Assembly (NCBI RefSeq): GCF_030408455.1
Contig: NZ_CP046977.1
Span: 558,001 to 622,000 of the forward strand
DNA from: Corynebacterium atrinae
Lineage (GTDB): Bacteria > Actinomycetota > Actinomycetes > Mycobacteriales > Mycobacteriaceae
DNA: 64,000 nt
Direction: 5' to 3'
Below are positions 7,913 through 17,015 of this stretch, piece after piece (position 1 is the stretch's first letter; the number at the start of each line of letters is the position of its first letter). The notes below the pieces were generated by a model, which was given only the letters and a program-made list of their open reading frames with translations, was not told the origin of the DNA and did no database searches. The position numbers were made by a program, and so were the translations under genes.

Positions 7913-8967
7913 GCCGCCACCTCTTCCTTCTGTTCCTTCTGCTGCTTAGCCTTGGTGCGTCCCACCCCGGGGACTTTTCTCTTTTTCATTCCTCGCTGGC
8001 CGGAGACGTCGGCGCCGAGGAAGCGGATCATGATGAAGGCCACGGCGAAGATGAGCAGGAAGATCAACGTGGACAACGCGGAGGCGGAGTTGAAGTTGTT
8101 CTGCCGCATGTCTTCCACGACGAGCTGGGAGATCGTCGCGGTGGGGGAGTTGGAGGAGGCGGAAATCATGATGACGGGCAGGTCGTACATGCGCAGCGCG
8201 TCGAGGGTGCGGAACAGCACCGCGACCATGAGGGCCGGTCGCACCAGGGGCATGGTGATCCGGACGAACTGCTGCCAGCGGGTGGCGCCGTCGACGCGGG
8301 CGGCCTCGTAGACGTCCTTGGGGATCATCTGCAGGCCGGCGAGGATGAGCAGAGCCATGAAGGGCGAGGTCTTCCAGACATCGGCAATGATGACGGCGGC
8401 GCGGGCTGCCCAGGGGTCTGTCGTCCAACTGATGTCCGTGTTGAATATCGAGTTGATGATGCCGCGATCAGCGAAGATGAACTGCCACAGCTTCGCGGTG
8501 ACGGCGGTCGGGATTGCCCAGGGGATGAGGACGGCGGCGCGGACGAGGCCGCGGCCCTTGTAGCTGCCATTCATGATCAATGCCATGATCATGCCCAGGA
8601 TCGTCTCTAAAAGCACGGTGACCACGGTGAAGAACAACGTGATGCGCACCGCCGGCCAGAAGTCGGTGGCCAACACACCCGGAGGGCAGGTGGAGATCAC
8701 CCCGGTGGGGGACATACACCGATTGGTGATCCAGTAGAGGTAGTGGTCGAAGCCCGCGAATCCGCCTTCGACGAACACACCCGACGTGGGGTCGAGGTGC
8801 TTGTCAGCTTGAAACGAGAGGTAAATGGCCCGAAAAATCGGGTAGCCAATGACGGTGGCCAGCACGATGAGTGCTGGGGCAATCAACCAGGCCGCTGATC
8901 TGGCCTGGCGGGCTCGCGTCTGCACGGCGAGGCTCCTTCCACGTGAAGAGGTATCCGTAATGACCAC
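7909..8967 (-). CDS. tusF: Sugar ABC transporter permease (TusF-type, trehalose)
   Basis: 352 residues, MalF-like permease with an N-terminal helix (SAAWLIAPALIVLATVIGYPIF), a periplasmic loop carrying cysteines, and the EAA loop YEAARVDGATRWQQFVRITMP. The C-terminus is Lys-rich and longer than usual. The start is the GTG at 8967. No good ribosome site precedes it, and the GTGGTC containing it is complementary to a GACCAC further 5' in the transcript, enclosing the strong hairpin at 8978-9002. Start assignment is therefore less certain than the function. Confidence 0.85.
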   Translation of the reverse strand: MVITDTSSRGRSLAVQTRARQARSAAWLIAPALIVLATVIGYPIFRAIYLSFQADKHLDPTSGVFVEGGFAGFDHYLYWITNRCMSPTGVISTCPPGVLATDFWPAVRITLFFTVVTVLLETILGMIMALIMNGSYKGRGLVRAAVLIPWAIPTAVTAKLWQFIFADRGIINSIFNTDISWTTDPWAARAAVIIADVWKTSPFMALLILAGLQMIPKDVYEAARVDGATRWQQFVRITMPLVRPALMVAVLFRTLDALRMYDLPVIMISASSNSPTATISQLVVEDMRQNNFNSASALSTLIFLLIFAVAFIMIRFLGADVSGQRGMKKRKVPGVGRTKAKQQKEQKEEVAA

Positions 8968-8977
8968 AAAACCACAG

Positions 8978-9002
8978 AAAACCTGCCCACAGGGCAGGTT
9001 TT
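8978..9002 (-). terminator. Stem-loop between tusE and tusF
   Basis: A perfect 11-bp stem (AAAACCTGCCC / GGGCAGGTTTT) with a 3-base loop ends in a T-run on the minus strand. Placed between the binding-protein gene and the permease genes, it would cause partial termination or protect the upstream mRNA, so more lipoprotein is made than permease. Read-through is needed to express tusF and tusG unless they have their own promoter. Confidence 0.8.
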
Positions 9003-9030
9003 CGTGGTCGAGATGATAACCGCTGGTTAC

Positions 9031-10329
9031 TTAGCCTGCGGCGTTCTCGATGGCGGCCTTCATGTCGGCGGTCGCGTCATCGACGGACTTGCCGGAGGTG
9101 AGGGCAGCGTAGGAGTTGTCCTGGATGGCCTTGGAGATGGCCGGGTAGAACGGGGACACTGGACGCGGTGCGGCGTTCTCCAGGGAGGTCTTCAGGGCGG
9201 GGAGGTACGGGAACTTCTCCACCAGGGCCGGGTCCTCGTAGATGGAGGCGAGGACCGGCGGGAAAGAGGCCTCGGCGAAGGAGGTCTGGTTCTCGACGTT
9301 GACGATGAACTGGATGAAGTCCAGGGCGGTGGCCTTGTTCTCGGAGTTCACGTTGATGCCGTTGTTGTATCCACCTAGGGTGGACACGCCGACGCCATCC
9401 TTGCCCACGAGCGGCTGGACTTCGAACTTGCCCTCCACGGCGGAGGTCTCACCCTCGGCTGCGTTGGTGTACATGTACGGCCAGTTGATCGCGTAGGCGG
9501 TGTCGCCCGCGACGAAGGCCAGGTTGGTCTCCTCCTCGGTGGCGGAGGTGGAGGCCTTGGAGATGGTGCCGTCTTCGTAAGCGGTGACCAGGGCCTGGAG
9601 ACCGGCCTTGGAGTCATCGGAGTCGACGGTGACGTTCCCGTCGGCGTCGAGAACCGAGCCACCCCAGCCTTCCATGAAGCCGACGGTGTTGACGGTCAGG
9701 CCCTCGTACTGCTTGAGCTGAAGGGTCAGGCAGTCCTTGTTGGCGTCCTTGGCGGCCGAGCAGGAGGCTTCGAGCTCGGCCCAGTTTCCGGGGGCCTCGG
9801 GGACGATCTCGGTGTTGCGGAACAGGAGCTGGCCGTTGGTGTTCTGCGGCAGAGCGTAGAGGGTGCCGTTGTAGGTCGCCGAATCCACGGTCGACTGCAG
9901 CAAGCCGGAGGTGTCTGCCGCGTACTCGCCCTCCAGCGGGGTCAGCCACTGGTTGGCGGCGAAGTCAGCGGTCCAGACGACGTCGAGAGCCATGACGTCG
10001 TAGTCGGAGTTGCCTGCCTGCAGGGACTGGACGAGGGTCTCGCGCTGGGCGTCGGCCTCACCGGCGAGCTCGGAGAGGGTGACCTTTTCGTCCGGGTGCT
10101 CGGCGTTCCACTTCTCGATGATCGGGATGATCTTGTCAGTGTCGTTCTTGCCCATGGCGAAGGTGATGGGGCCACGGCCGCCTTCACTGGCAGCGGCAGA
10201 GGTGGCGGCGCCAGTGGTGGTGGAGCCGGAGTCGCTCGTTCCGGAGCTACATCCAGCGAGAACAAGGCCCGTGACTCCGAGCGCAGCAATCACTGCGTGG
10301 CGGGACTTGCGAGAGATGGGAAAAGTCAT
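9031..10329 (-). CDS. tusE: Sugar-binding lipoprotein of ABC transporter (TusE-type, trehalose)
   Basis: 432 residues. The lipoprotein signal peptide ends in LVLAGC, so the mature protein is lipid-anchored at Cys26 outside the membrane. A Ser/Gly/Thr-rich linker follows, then a family 1 solute-binding fold (ITFAMGKNDTDKIIPIIEKWN, MALDVVWTADFAANQWLTPL, FVAGDTAYAINWPYMY). It captures the sugar for the TusF-TusG permease. A hairpin and about 110 non-coding bases separate it from the ATPase gene, and a strong stem-loop follows it, so its mRNA is probably the most abundant of the set. Substrate is inferred from the operon type. Confidence 0.87.
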   Translation of the reverse strand: MTFPISRKSRHAVIAALGVTGLVLAGCSSGTSDSGSTTTGAATSAAASEGGRGPITFAMGKNDTDKIIPIIEKWNAEHPDEKVTLSELAGEADAQRETLVQSLQAGNSDYDVMALDVVWTADFAANQWLTPLEGEYAADTSGLLQSTVDSATYNGTLYALPQNTNGQLLFRNTEIVPEAPGNWAELEASCSAAKDANKDCLTLQLKQYEGLTVNTVGFMEGWGGSVLDADGNVTVDSDDSKAGLQALVTAYEDGTISKASTSATEEETNLAFVAGDTAYAINWPYMYTNAAEGETSAVEGKFEVQPLVGKDGVGVSTLGGYNNGINVNSENKATALDFIQFIVNVENQTSFAEASFPPVLASIYEDPALVEKFPYLPALKTSLENAAPRPVSPFYPAISKAIQDNSYAALTSGKSVDDATADMKAAIENAAG

Positions 10330-10418
10330 CTGGGGTACACCTTTCTAGATCGTCAGGTGTCTCCAATCTAGTGATTTAGCTTATATTTCCGCCGGAAGTT
10401 GGGCTATTTCACTTCTTC

Positions 10419-10438
10419 TCACCCCTGGCCGGGGGTGA
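10419..10438 (-). terminator. Hairpin directly after tusK
   Basis: A 7-bp perfect stem TCACCCC / GGGGTGA with a six-base loop lies just beyond the tusK stop and before the tusE leader. It has no T-run, so partial termination or mRNA processing is more likely than a full stop. Confidence 0.45.
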
Positions 10439-10439
10439 G

Positions 10440-11444
10440 CTACAGGCGCTGACCCGTCGAGGGATGGAAGCGATGCGAGTCAGCGGGGGAGAAACCGAAA
10501 CGAACCAGTGCTCCGCGCTCCGGGGAGGCCACCTCATTGAGACGAGCGACGAGGCGGACCCCGTCACTGGTGGCGTACACGTAAGACTCGGAACCGAGTT
10601 CCTCCACGAGGTCGACGGTGGCCTGCTTCTCCACCCAACCGGCGGGTGGCTCCCGATCCTCGAGCACCATCATGGATTCCGGGCGGACGCCGAGGGTCAC
10701 GCCCTCATGGGGGAAAAGGTTCATGGCGGGGGAGCCGATGAAGCCGGCGACGAATTCGTTGACGGGGGCGTCGTAAAGCTCCCTCGGCGGGGCGACCTGC
10801 TGGAGGATGCCGTCTTTGAGGACGGCGACGCGATCGCCCATCGTCATGGCCTCGACCTGGTCGTGCGTAACGTAGACCGTCGTGGTGCCCAGGCGGCGCT
10901 GGAGGGCGGCGAGCTCAGCGCGGGTTTGCACCCGGAGCTTGGCGTCCAAGTTGGACAGAGGCTCATCCATGAGGAAGACCTTCGGGTCGCGCACGATGGC
11001 CCGGCCCATGGCCACGCGCTGCCGCTGGCCACCGGACAGGTCCTTAGGCTTTCGGTCGAGGTACTCGGTGAGCCCGAGCATGTCGGCGGCGCGCTCCACC
11101 CGCTCGGTGATCTCGGCGGAGGACAATTTAGCCAACTTGAGGGCGAAGCCCATGTTCTTGGCCACGCTTAAGTGTGGGTAAAGGGCATAGTTTTGAAACA
11201 CCATGGCGATGTCGCGATCGCCGGGCTCGACGCCGGTGACATCGCGGCCGTCGATAAGCAGATGGCCCGAGTCGACCTCCTCGAGACCTGCCAGCGCCCG
11301 GAGGGTGGTGGACTTGCCGCAACCGGAGGGGCCGACCAGGACGAGGAACTCGCCGTCGGCGATCTCTAAATCAAGATCCTGGACCGTGGGGCGCTCGGCG
11401 CCCGGGTAACGGATGGAGACCGAATCAAACGTGACCGTTGCCAT
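10440..11444 (-). CDS. tusK: Sugar ABC transporter ATPase (TusK-type)
   Basis: 334 residues, MalK/UgpC/MsiK-like ATPase. Walker A is GPSGCGKST, the Q-loop is VFQNYALYPHL, the signature is LSGGQRQRVAMGRA, Walker B is VFLMDEPLSNLDA, and the H-loop is YVTHDQVEAMT. The C-terminal ~95 residues form the OB-type regulatory domain (VTLGVRPESMMVLED). It powers import through TusF-TusG. It begins 10 bases after a TIGR03089 gene on the same strand and is probably read from that promoter as well. Confidence 0.93.
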   Translation of the reverse strand: MATVTFDSVSIRYPGAERPTVQDLDLEIADGEFLVLVGPSGCGKSTTLRALAGLEEVDSGHLLIDGRDVTGVEPGDRDIAMVFQNYALYPHLSVAKNMGFALKLAKLSSAEITERVERAADMLGLTEYLDRKPKDLSGGQRQRVAMGRAIVRDPKVFLMDEPLSNLDAKLRVQTRAELAALQRRLGTTTVYVTHDQVEAMTMGDRVAVLKDGILQQVAPPRELYDAPVNEFVAGFIGSPAMNLFPHEGVTLGVRPESMMVLEDREPPAGWVEKQATVDLVEELGSESYVYATSDGVRLVARLNEVASPERGALVRFGFSPADSHRFHPSTGQRL

Positions 11445-11454
11445 AGGCGATACG

Positions 11455-12108
11455 CTACACGCGTTGGGTGACCTTTTCCGCCGTTGCGATCTCGTCCAGA
11501 CGATTGGTGTCGCTCATGCCGCTGACCACCACCGCAGACCCTCCCGCGGAGAGGGGAACGAGGACGGATTCGGCGAAGGAAGCATCGTCGTGCCAGCCTG
11601 TGGAGAGCACACGGGCGGGCTCGGCCGAGGTGGGCACGACATCGCGCAACGATGGGGCAGGGCCGAAGAACTGGTCACCATAGAAACGCACCGTGGGGCC
11701 AAAATCGATGGCATCGTCTGGAAGCTCCCCGCCCGACTCGACGATTCCGCGGCCGAAGGGATCATCGCTGACGAGCACGATGTCTGGCCCTGAGTAGGCG
11801 TAGAAGCGCGCGAGGGAGGTGAACACGGCATCCACACCGCCTAAGGATTCGGTGCCAAAGTGGTGGGGCACTCCCGCAGCCAGGCAGCCGAGGGCAATCG
11901 TCGCGGCCTGCCAGCCGACGGGAAGGTCAATGAGGACCGAGGAGTCTTCGTCGAGATCGAGCTCCTCGAGCAGCATGTTGGCGATCTTCGAGGCCCAGTT
12001 ATCTAGCGTTTGGGCAGAAAAGTCGAGGCGCATCCCGGTCGAATCGTTGTAAACGGTGAGGCGGGGGGCGGCTGGATCCATCGCAAGCAGGTGTTCTAGA
12101 AGGTCCAT
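11455..12108 (-). CDS. TIGR03089 family protein (adenylate-forming-enzyme-like)
   Basis: 217 residues matching in pattern the actinobacterial TIGR03089 family, which resembles the N-terminal part of acyl-CoA synthetases but is too short to hold the full catalytic set (MDLLEHLLAMDPAAPRLTVYND, DNWASKIANMLLEELDLDE, LPVGWQAATIALGCLAAGV). I see no AMP-binding P-loop. The family is usually a neighbour of LytR-CpsA-Psr genes. Here the carotenoid cluster lies between it and lcpA. Function unknown. Confidence 0.75.
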   Translation of the reverse strand: MDLLEHLLAMDPAAPRLTVYNDSTGMRLDFSAQTLDNWASKIANMLLEELDLDEDSSVLIDLPVGWQAATIALGCLAAGVPHHFGTESLGGVDAVFTSLARFYAYSGPDIVLVSDDPFGRGIVESGGELPDDAIDFGPTVRFYGDQFFGPAPSLRDVVPTSAEPARVLSTGWHDDASFAESVLVPLSAGGSAVVVSGMSDTNRLDEIATAEKVTQRV

Positions 12109-12162
12109 GTCCGCCCATCGTAGGCAAAAGCTGGATCGAACTGCGAAAACTAGCGTAGGTTT

Positions 12163-12180
12163 ATTGTGCCAGGCACCAAT
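12163..12180. promoter_or_regulatory. Imperfect dyad before the carotenoid operon
   Basis: ATTG-TGCC-A-GGCA-C-CAAT forms an 18-base imperfect palindrome immediately upstream of the ribosome site AAGGAGAGG of the first cluster gene. It lies in the only non-coding stretch (86 bp) before the operon and has the size of a MarR-type operator. Carotenoid genes of C. glutamicum are controlled by the MarR-type repressor CrtR. No crtR gene is in this window, so the link is speculative. Confidence 0.4.
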
Positions 12181-12194
12181 AAGGAGAGGCTAAA

Positions 12195-12956
12195 GTGTTT
12201 GTTCCTGTCGCCCCACGTTCCATCAGCATCGTCATACCCTGCCTCAACGATGCTGAACTGCTCCCGCGGTGCCTTGATTCCCTCGCCGAGCAGAGCGTCC
12301 CGGCCGAAGAAATCATCGTCGTCGATAACGGTTCCACCGATGATTCGGCTGCCGTGGCCCGCGCTGCCGGGGCACGGGTGATCCCGGAATTCCGCCGCGG
12401 AATCACCTGGGCCACCCGAGCCGGGTTCGATGCCGCCAGCGGCGACATCCTCGTGCGTATCGACGCCGATGTCGTCGCCCCTCGCGACTACCTCGCCCGG
12501 CTCCACGCGGCGTGGGACGCCGCTGATGCCGCCCCGGGCCGCGACGTCGTGGGGGTCACCGGGGTGGGCCGATTCGAGCTGCCAGGCGTCCTCGGCGTGC
12601 TAGCCAGCTCGCTCTACCTCGGTGCCTATCGCGCCAGCGTCGGATCCGCACTAGGACACAACCCCCTCTTTGGCACGAACTATTCCATCAAGGCCACCTG
12701 GTGGCGCGAGATCCGGGACTTGGTCGATTCCGCAGACACCTACTCACACGAGGACATGCAGATTTCCTTCGAAGTACGCCCGCACGAAACTGTGTGGTTC
12801 CAACCCGACCTCACCCTCGACATGGACCCGCGAGCCTTGTTCGGTGCGCGCCAGATTGCTCGACGGTTTAGCCGCGGCATGCACACGATCCTGCGGGCGT
12901 GGAGGAAACACCCACCGCACCGGCGCCTAGCTCAGCGCGGATTGTTGGGGGAGTGA
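12195..12956 (+). CDS. Family 2 glycosyltransferase heading the carotenoid operon
   Basis: 253 residues from a GTG preceded by AAGGAGAGGC. It is a GT-A fold enzyme: SISIVIPCLNDAELLPRCLD, IIVVDNGSTDDS and a DXD-like RIDADVV. The C-terminal half has GTNYSIKATWW and a basic tail (RRFSRGMHTILRAWRKHPPH). It overlaps crtE by one base (TGATG), so it is translated with the carotenoid genes. A role in adding sugar to the hydroxyls of the C50 carotenoid is a reasonable guess, since decaprenoxanthin glucosides are known. A lipid or polyisoprenyl substrate is possible too. Confidence 0.75.
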   Translation: MFVPVAPRSISIVIPCLNDAELLPRCLDSLAEQSVPAEEIIVVDNGSTDDSAAVARAAGARVIPEFRRGITWATRAGFDAASGDILVRIDADVVAPRDYLARLHAAWDAADAAPGRDVVGVTGVGRFELPGVLGVLASSLYLGAYRASVGSALGHNPLFGTNYSIKATWWREIRDLVDSADTYSHEDMQISFEVRPHETVWFQPDLTLDMDPRALFGARQIARRFSRGMHTILRAWRKHPPHRRLAQRGLLGE

Positions 12957-13921
12957 TGGACAACCTCACTAGGCGCGTCAACGATTCCTTGGCGTTGATC
13001 AACGAGTACCTCACCACCACCCGCGGCCGGGTGCCGGTCGACGCCCAGCTCATCGATTACGCCATTGACGGCGTGTCCACCTTCGCCTTGGGCGGCAAAC
13101 ACCTGCGCGCCGCCCTCGTGCATATCTCCGCGGGCGAGCTACCCGCGGAGCGGGAGATCATCGCCACCACCTTCGGGGCCTGCGTCGACCTGCTCCACGG
13201 CGCCTTCCTCATCCACGATGACATCATCGATCGCGACGACACCCGCCGCGGTCATCCGACCGTGCACGCCGCAGTGCGGGAGGAATATGGCGACGCGCAC
13301 CTGGGGACGTCGATAGGCATTGCCGCGGGCGATATCGCCCTCAACGGCGCGCTTCAGATTCTCGTGGATTCCCCGCTTGACGACGCCCTCGTGCGTCAAG
13401 CAATGCGCATCCTCACGGATGCAGTCCAGCAGACGATCCTCGGCGAGGTGCTTGACGTCGCGCACACCGTGGGCCAAGCCCCCGACCCGGAGCTCGTGCG
13501 GCTGAGCAATGACCTCAAGACCTCCGACTACACCTTCGGCGCACCGCTGAAGCTCGGGGCGCTGGCCGCCGAACGGGATCCCGCCTCGATGGGGCCCATC
13601 GCCCGGGAACTGGGCCGCGCCTTCCAAGCCGCGGACGATATCGCCGGCTCCGTGGGCAACAGCGAGGCCACCGGGAAACTTGCTGGCGGCGATGTGCTCC
13701 ACGGCCGCGCTACGCTCATGACCATGCGGATGAACGGCAACAGCGTGGAGTCGGATCCTCTCGCCCTGGGCGGTATCGTCCGTGAAGTCGTCGAGGAGGG
13801 ACAGGCGCACCTTCGCTTGGCGCGCACGCACATCGCTGAGGCAGCGCTCAGTGACTCCATCCGTACGGGACTGCAGGCCGTCGCCGACGATGTGGAAAGG
13901 ATGCTGCGCACCTATGCCTGA
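12956..13921 (+). CDS. crtE: Geranylgeranyl diphosphate synthase
   Basis: 321 residues starting at the ATG in TGATGGAC, with GGGGGAG just upstream; an in-frame start 19 codons earlier lies inside the previous gene. Trans-isoprenyl diphosphate synthase that condenses IPP with allylic diphosphates to C20 GGPP. It shows the GGKHLR motif (46-51), the first Asp-rich motif DDIID (88-92) and a second, degenerate one, AADDIAG. It feeds phytoene synthase CrtB and, through shorter allylic intermediates, the CrtEb step. Its end overlaps crtB by 8 bases. Confidence 0.93.
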   Translation: MDNLTRRVNDSLALINEYLTTTRGRVPVDAQLIDYAIDGVSTFALGGKHLRAALVHISAGELPAEREIIATTFGACVDLLHGAFLIHDDIIDRDDTRRGHPTVHAAVREEYGDAHLGTSIGIAAGDIALNGALQILVDSPLDDALVRQAMRILTDAVQQTILGEVLDVAHTVGQAPDPELVRLSNDLKTSDYTFGAPLKLGALAAERDPASMGPIARELGRAFQAADDIAGSVGNSEATGKLAGGDVLHGRATLMTMRMNGNSVESDPLALGGIVREVVEEGQAHLRLARTHIAEAALSDSIRTGLQAVADDVERMLRTYA

Positions 13922-14816
13922 TCACGCTTCTGAGCTTCGCGGCTTCCTCCGCCGCTATGACCGGATGTCCACCGCGGCCGCCCACCAGGTCATCACTTCC
14001 TATTCCACCAGTTTTTCCCTGGCCACGAGGCTGCTGAGCGGACGCATCCGGGAGGACATTCGCAACCTCTACGCTATGGTCCGCATCGCCGACGAAATCG
14101 TCGACGGCACCGCAGAAGCCGCCGGGCTCAGCCACACCGAATGCGTCCAGATGCTCGACGACTACGAACGCGCCGTCCTCGACGCCCCCCGCAGCCGCTT
14201 CCACGTCGACCCCGTCCTCCACGCCTACGCGCAATCCGCCCGCCGCTGCTCCTTCGACCCGGCACACATCGAGGCCTTCTTCGCCTCCATGCGGCGCGAC
14301 CTCACCCAATCCACCTACGATTCGGGCAGCTTTGACGCCTACGTTTACGGCTCCGCCGAAGTCATCGGCCTGCTGTGCCTGGCGGCCTTCCTCGTGGATA
14401 ACCCGGTCGAGGCTGCGGAGCGGGAACAGTTGGACAACGGCGCGCGCGCCTTGGGGGCGGCCTTCCAAAAGGTCAACTTCCTCCGCGACCTCGCCGAAGA
14501 CTCCGAGGTCTTAGGCCGTGCCTACTTCCCCGGCCTGGAGCGCACCGCCCTGACTGAGGCGCGCAAGGACGAACTCGTCGCCGACATCCGCAACGACCTC
14601 GACCAAGCCCACGCGGCAATCGGCTACCTCCCAATGTCCGCGCGGGCCGGAGTCCTCGCCGCCGCCAATCTCTTCGCCGAACTGACCAACCGCATCGATG
14701 CCCTCCCCGCCGAAGAACTCGCTCGGCGTCGAGTAAGCGTTCCCTCGCACGTCAAAGCCCGCATCATCGTGGCCTCCCTGGCCGCGGCCATCCGAATGAA
14801 AGCAGGTCGTTCATGA
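13914..14816 (+). CDS. crtB: Phytoene synthase
   Basis: 300 residues from the ATG inside the crtE 3' end. It joins two GGPP molecules head-to-head into C40 phytoene. The squalene/phytoene synthase pattern is clear: SYSTSFSLATRLL, the first Asp-rich motif in YAMVRIADEIVDG, and FQKVNFLRDLAEDSEVLGRAYFP with the second motif DLAED. The 3' end overlaps crtI by ATGA. Length is normal for the family. Confidence 0.95.
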   Translation: MPDHASELRGFLRRYDRMSTAAAHQVITSYSTSFSLATRLLSGRIREDIRNLYAMVRIADEIVDGTAEAAGLSHTECVQMLDDYERAVLDAPRSRFHVDPVLHAYAQSARRCSFDPAHIEAFFASMRRDLTQSTYDSGSFDAYVYGSAEVIGLLCLAAFLVDNPVEAAEREQLDNGARALGAAFQKVNFLRDLAEDSEVLGRAYFPGLERTALTEARKDELVADIRNDLDQAHAAIGYLPMSARAGVLAAANLFAELTNRIDALPAEELARRRVSVPSHVKARIIVASLAAAIRMKAGRS

Positions 14817-16393
14817 CTCCCTCGCACCCCCACACCGCCGTCATCATCGGGGCAGGAGTGGCCGGCCTGGCCACCGCAGCTCTGCTTGCGCGGGAGGGGA
14901 CGTCCGTGACGGTGGTCGAACGCCTCGACACCGTTGGTGGACGCGCCGGAGATCTCACCTTGGATGATCACCCCGGCTTCCGCTGGGACACCGGTCCTTC
15001 CTGGTACCTCATGCCGGAAGCTTTTGACCACTTCTTCCGCCTGTTTGGCACGACCGCCGAGGAACAGCTCGACCTCGTCGATCTCGCCCCGGCGTATCGC
15101 GTCTTCCCCGAAGCCCACGAACCCGTTGATGTTCCCCAGGGCCGGGAGGAAGTGATTTCTCTCTTCGATAGCATCGAGCCCGGTGCCGGGGCCGCCCTGG
15201 ATAGCTACCTCGCCAGCGCGGCCGATGCCTATGACATCGCCCTCGATCGCTTCCTCTACACCACGTTTTCTTCGGTTTCCCCGCTCGTGCACCGCGACGT
15301 CCGCGTTCGCATGGCCCAACTGGCGAAGCTGCTGAGCACGTCGCTACAGAGCTTCGTCAACAAACGCTTCCGCGACGTCCGCCTGCGCCAGATCCTCACC
15401 TACCCGGCCGTATTCCTTTCTTCGCGCCCGGAATCGACACCCGCGCTCTACCACCTGATGAGCCACACCGACCTCGTCCAGGGCGTGAAGTATCCCATCG
15501 GCGGCTTCACTGCGGTGGTCGAGGCCCTCCACCGGGTCGCGGTCGAGCAAGGAGTGGACGTTGTGTTGGGTACGGACGTCACGGCCATCACCACCGAGGG
15601 AAAGCGCGCCACTGGCGTGCGGGTGCGAGACGCCGACGGCGGCATCCGACAGATTGTCGCCGACGTCGTCGTGTCCGGCGCGGACCTCCACCACACCGAA
15701 ACCGAGCTCCTCCCTGCGCAGCTGCGCACCTACCCGGAAAAGTACTTCGCCGGGCGAGACCCAGGCATTGGGACCGTCCTGGTCATGCTGGGGGTGGAAG
15801 GAAAGCTGCCGCAGTTACTCCACCACAACTTGCTGTTCAGCGATGACTGGTCCATCGACTTCGCCGCCGTCTTCGACGGACCCCAGCCGCAACGACCGGA
15901 GGGGGCATCGCAGTCGATCTACGTGTCCATGCCTTCGGCCACCGACCCCGGTGTGGCTCCGCCCGAGCACGAGAACCTGTTCATTCTTGTTCCCGTGCCC
16001 GCCGCAGAGTCCGGCGGCCACGGTGATCTCTACGGCCCCGGGTCGGTGGCAGTGGATGCCATTGCCGACGCCGCCATCGCTCAACTCGCCGAGTGGGCCA
16101 ACATTCCCGATCTCCAGGAGCGGATCGTCGTCCGCCGGACCGTGGGGCCCGCGGACTTCGCCGAGCGTTACCACGCCTGGCGGGCCGGTTCCATCGGTCC
16201 CGCCCACACCTTGAAGCAGTCTGCCTTCTTTCGGGGGAGCAACGTCTCCGGCAAGGTGGCCGGCCTGTACTACGCCGGTGCCACGACCGTGCCCGGAGTG
16301 GGGGTGCCCATGTGCCTGATCTCCGCAGAGAATGTGCTCAAGCGCCTGCGCGGTGACTCTAGCCCCGGAGCCCTGGCCGAGGAGAGGGCATGA
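14813..16393 (+). CDS. crtI: Phytoene desaturase
   Basis: 526 residues. FAD-dependent desaturase that turns phytoene into lycopene in four steps. The N-terminal dinucleotide-binding motif is VIIGAGVAGLATAALLAREG, and the C-terminal family signature is LYYAGATTVPGVGVPMCLIS. Start and stop are both ATGA-coupled to the neighbouring genes. Acts at the membrane. Confidence 0.96.
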   Translation: MTPSHPHTAVIIGAGVAGLATAALLAREGTSVTVVERLDTVGGRAGDLTLDDHPGFRWDTGPSWYLMPEAFDHFFRLFGTTAEEQLDLVDLAPAYRVFPEAHEPVDVPQGREEVISLFDSIEPGAGAALDSYLASAADAYDIALDRFLYTTFSSVSPLVHRDVRVRMAQLAKLLSTSLQSFVNKRFRDVRLRQILTYPAVFLSSRPESTPALYHLMSHTDLVQGVKYPIGGFTAVVEALHRVAVEQGVDVVLGTDVTAITTEGKRATGVRVRDADGGIRQIVADVVVSGADLHHTETELLPAQLRTYPEKYFAGRDPGIGTVLVMLGVEGKLPQLLHHNLLFSDDWSIDFAAVFDGPQPQRPEGASQSIYVSMPSATDPGVAPPEHENLFILVPVPAAESGGHGDLYGPGSVAVDAIADAAIAQLAEWANIPDLQERIVVRRTVGPADFAERYHAWRAGSIGPAHTLKQSAFFRGSNVSGKVAGLYYAGATTVPGVGVPMCLISAENVLKRLRGDSSPGALAEERA

Positions 16394-16728
16394 GCTTCGC
16401 TTATCTGGTCATCCTCCTGCTCACGATCGGCTGCATGATCCTGTGCGATTGGCGGTGGAAGCTCACCTTCTTCGCTGACGCCCGCCGCGCCACGATCATT
16501 TGTGTGGCCATGGTCGCGCTCTTCCTCGTGTGGGATGCCCTCGGCATCATCTCCGGCTCCTTCTTCCGTGGCGCCTCCGACTACATGCTCGGCGTCGAAC
16601 TCGCCCCCGAGATGCCACTGGAGGAGCCGATCTTCCTCTTCTTCCTCACCTACCTCACCCTCAATCTGACCTCCGGGGTTCGCCTCGTCCTGCACACCCG
16701 CTCGACCTCCCGGAGGGTTCAGCCGTGA
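16390..16728 (+). CDS. crtYe: C50 carotenoid epsilon-cyclase subunit CrtYe
   Basis: 112 residues with three predicted membrane helices. It carries the heterodimeric lycopene-cyclase motif PLEEPIFLFFLTYL. With CrtYf it forms the cyclase that closes the rings of the C50 product; neither subunit is expected to work alone. ATGA-coupled to crtI and coupled to crtYf through an overlapping GTGA. Confidence 0.93.
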   Translation: MSFAYLVILLLTIGCMILCDWRWKLTFFADARRATIICVAMVALFLVWDALGIISGSFFRGASDYMLGVELAPEMPLEEPIFLFFLTYLTLNLTSGVRLVLHTRSTSRRVQP

Positions 16729-17015
16729 CCTACCTCCTCATCAGCATTCCCTTCCTCATCGTGGGCTTTGCGTTCGCGCTGTGGCGCCGACAGTTCCTCG
16801 TCACAGCCATCGTGGCCACCGTGCTCATCGCGCTGACCATCATCTTCGACAACCTCATGATCTGGGCCGAGCTCGTCGGCTACGGCGATGCTCAACGACT
16901 CGGCCTGCACATTGGACTCGTGCCCGTGGAGGACTTGTTCTACGCCCTGGTCGTCGCACTGATCGTCCCCGCCGTGTGGCCGCACCGCGGACGCCCCGCA
17001 AACGAGGACTCATGA
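16725..17015 (+). CDS. crtYf: C50 carotenoid epsilon-cyclase subunit CrtYf
   Basis: 96 residues from the GTG overlapping the crtYe stop. The longer open frame beginning at 16500 is a shadow of crtYe. Three membrane helices and the partner motif PVEDLFYALVVAL complete the heterodimeric cyclase. Its stop overlaps crtEb by ATGA. Confidence 0.92.
   Translation: MTYLLISIPFLIVGFAFALWRRQFLVTAIVATVLIALTIIFDNLMIWAELVGYGDAQRLGLHIGLVPVEDLFYALVVALIVPAVWPHRGRPANEDS

Noticed and set aside
12899..12955. Longer crtE N-terminus starting inside the glycosyltransferase gene
   Set aside because: The ATG in TGATG with GGGGGAG upstream gives the normal family N-terminus; the extra 19 residues are not prenyl-synthase-like.
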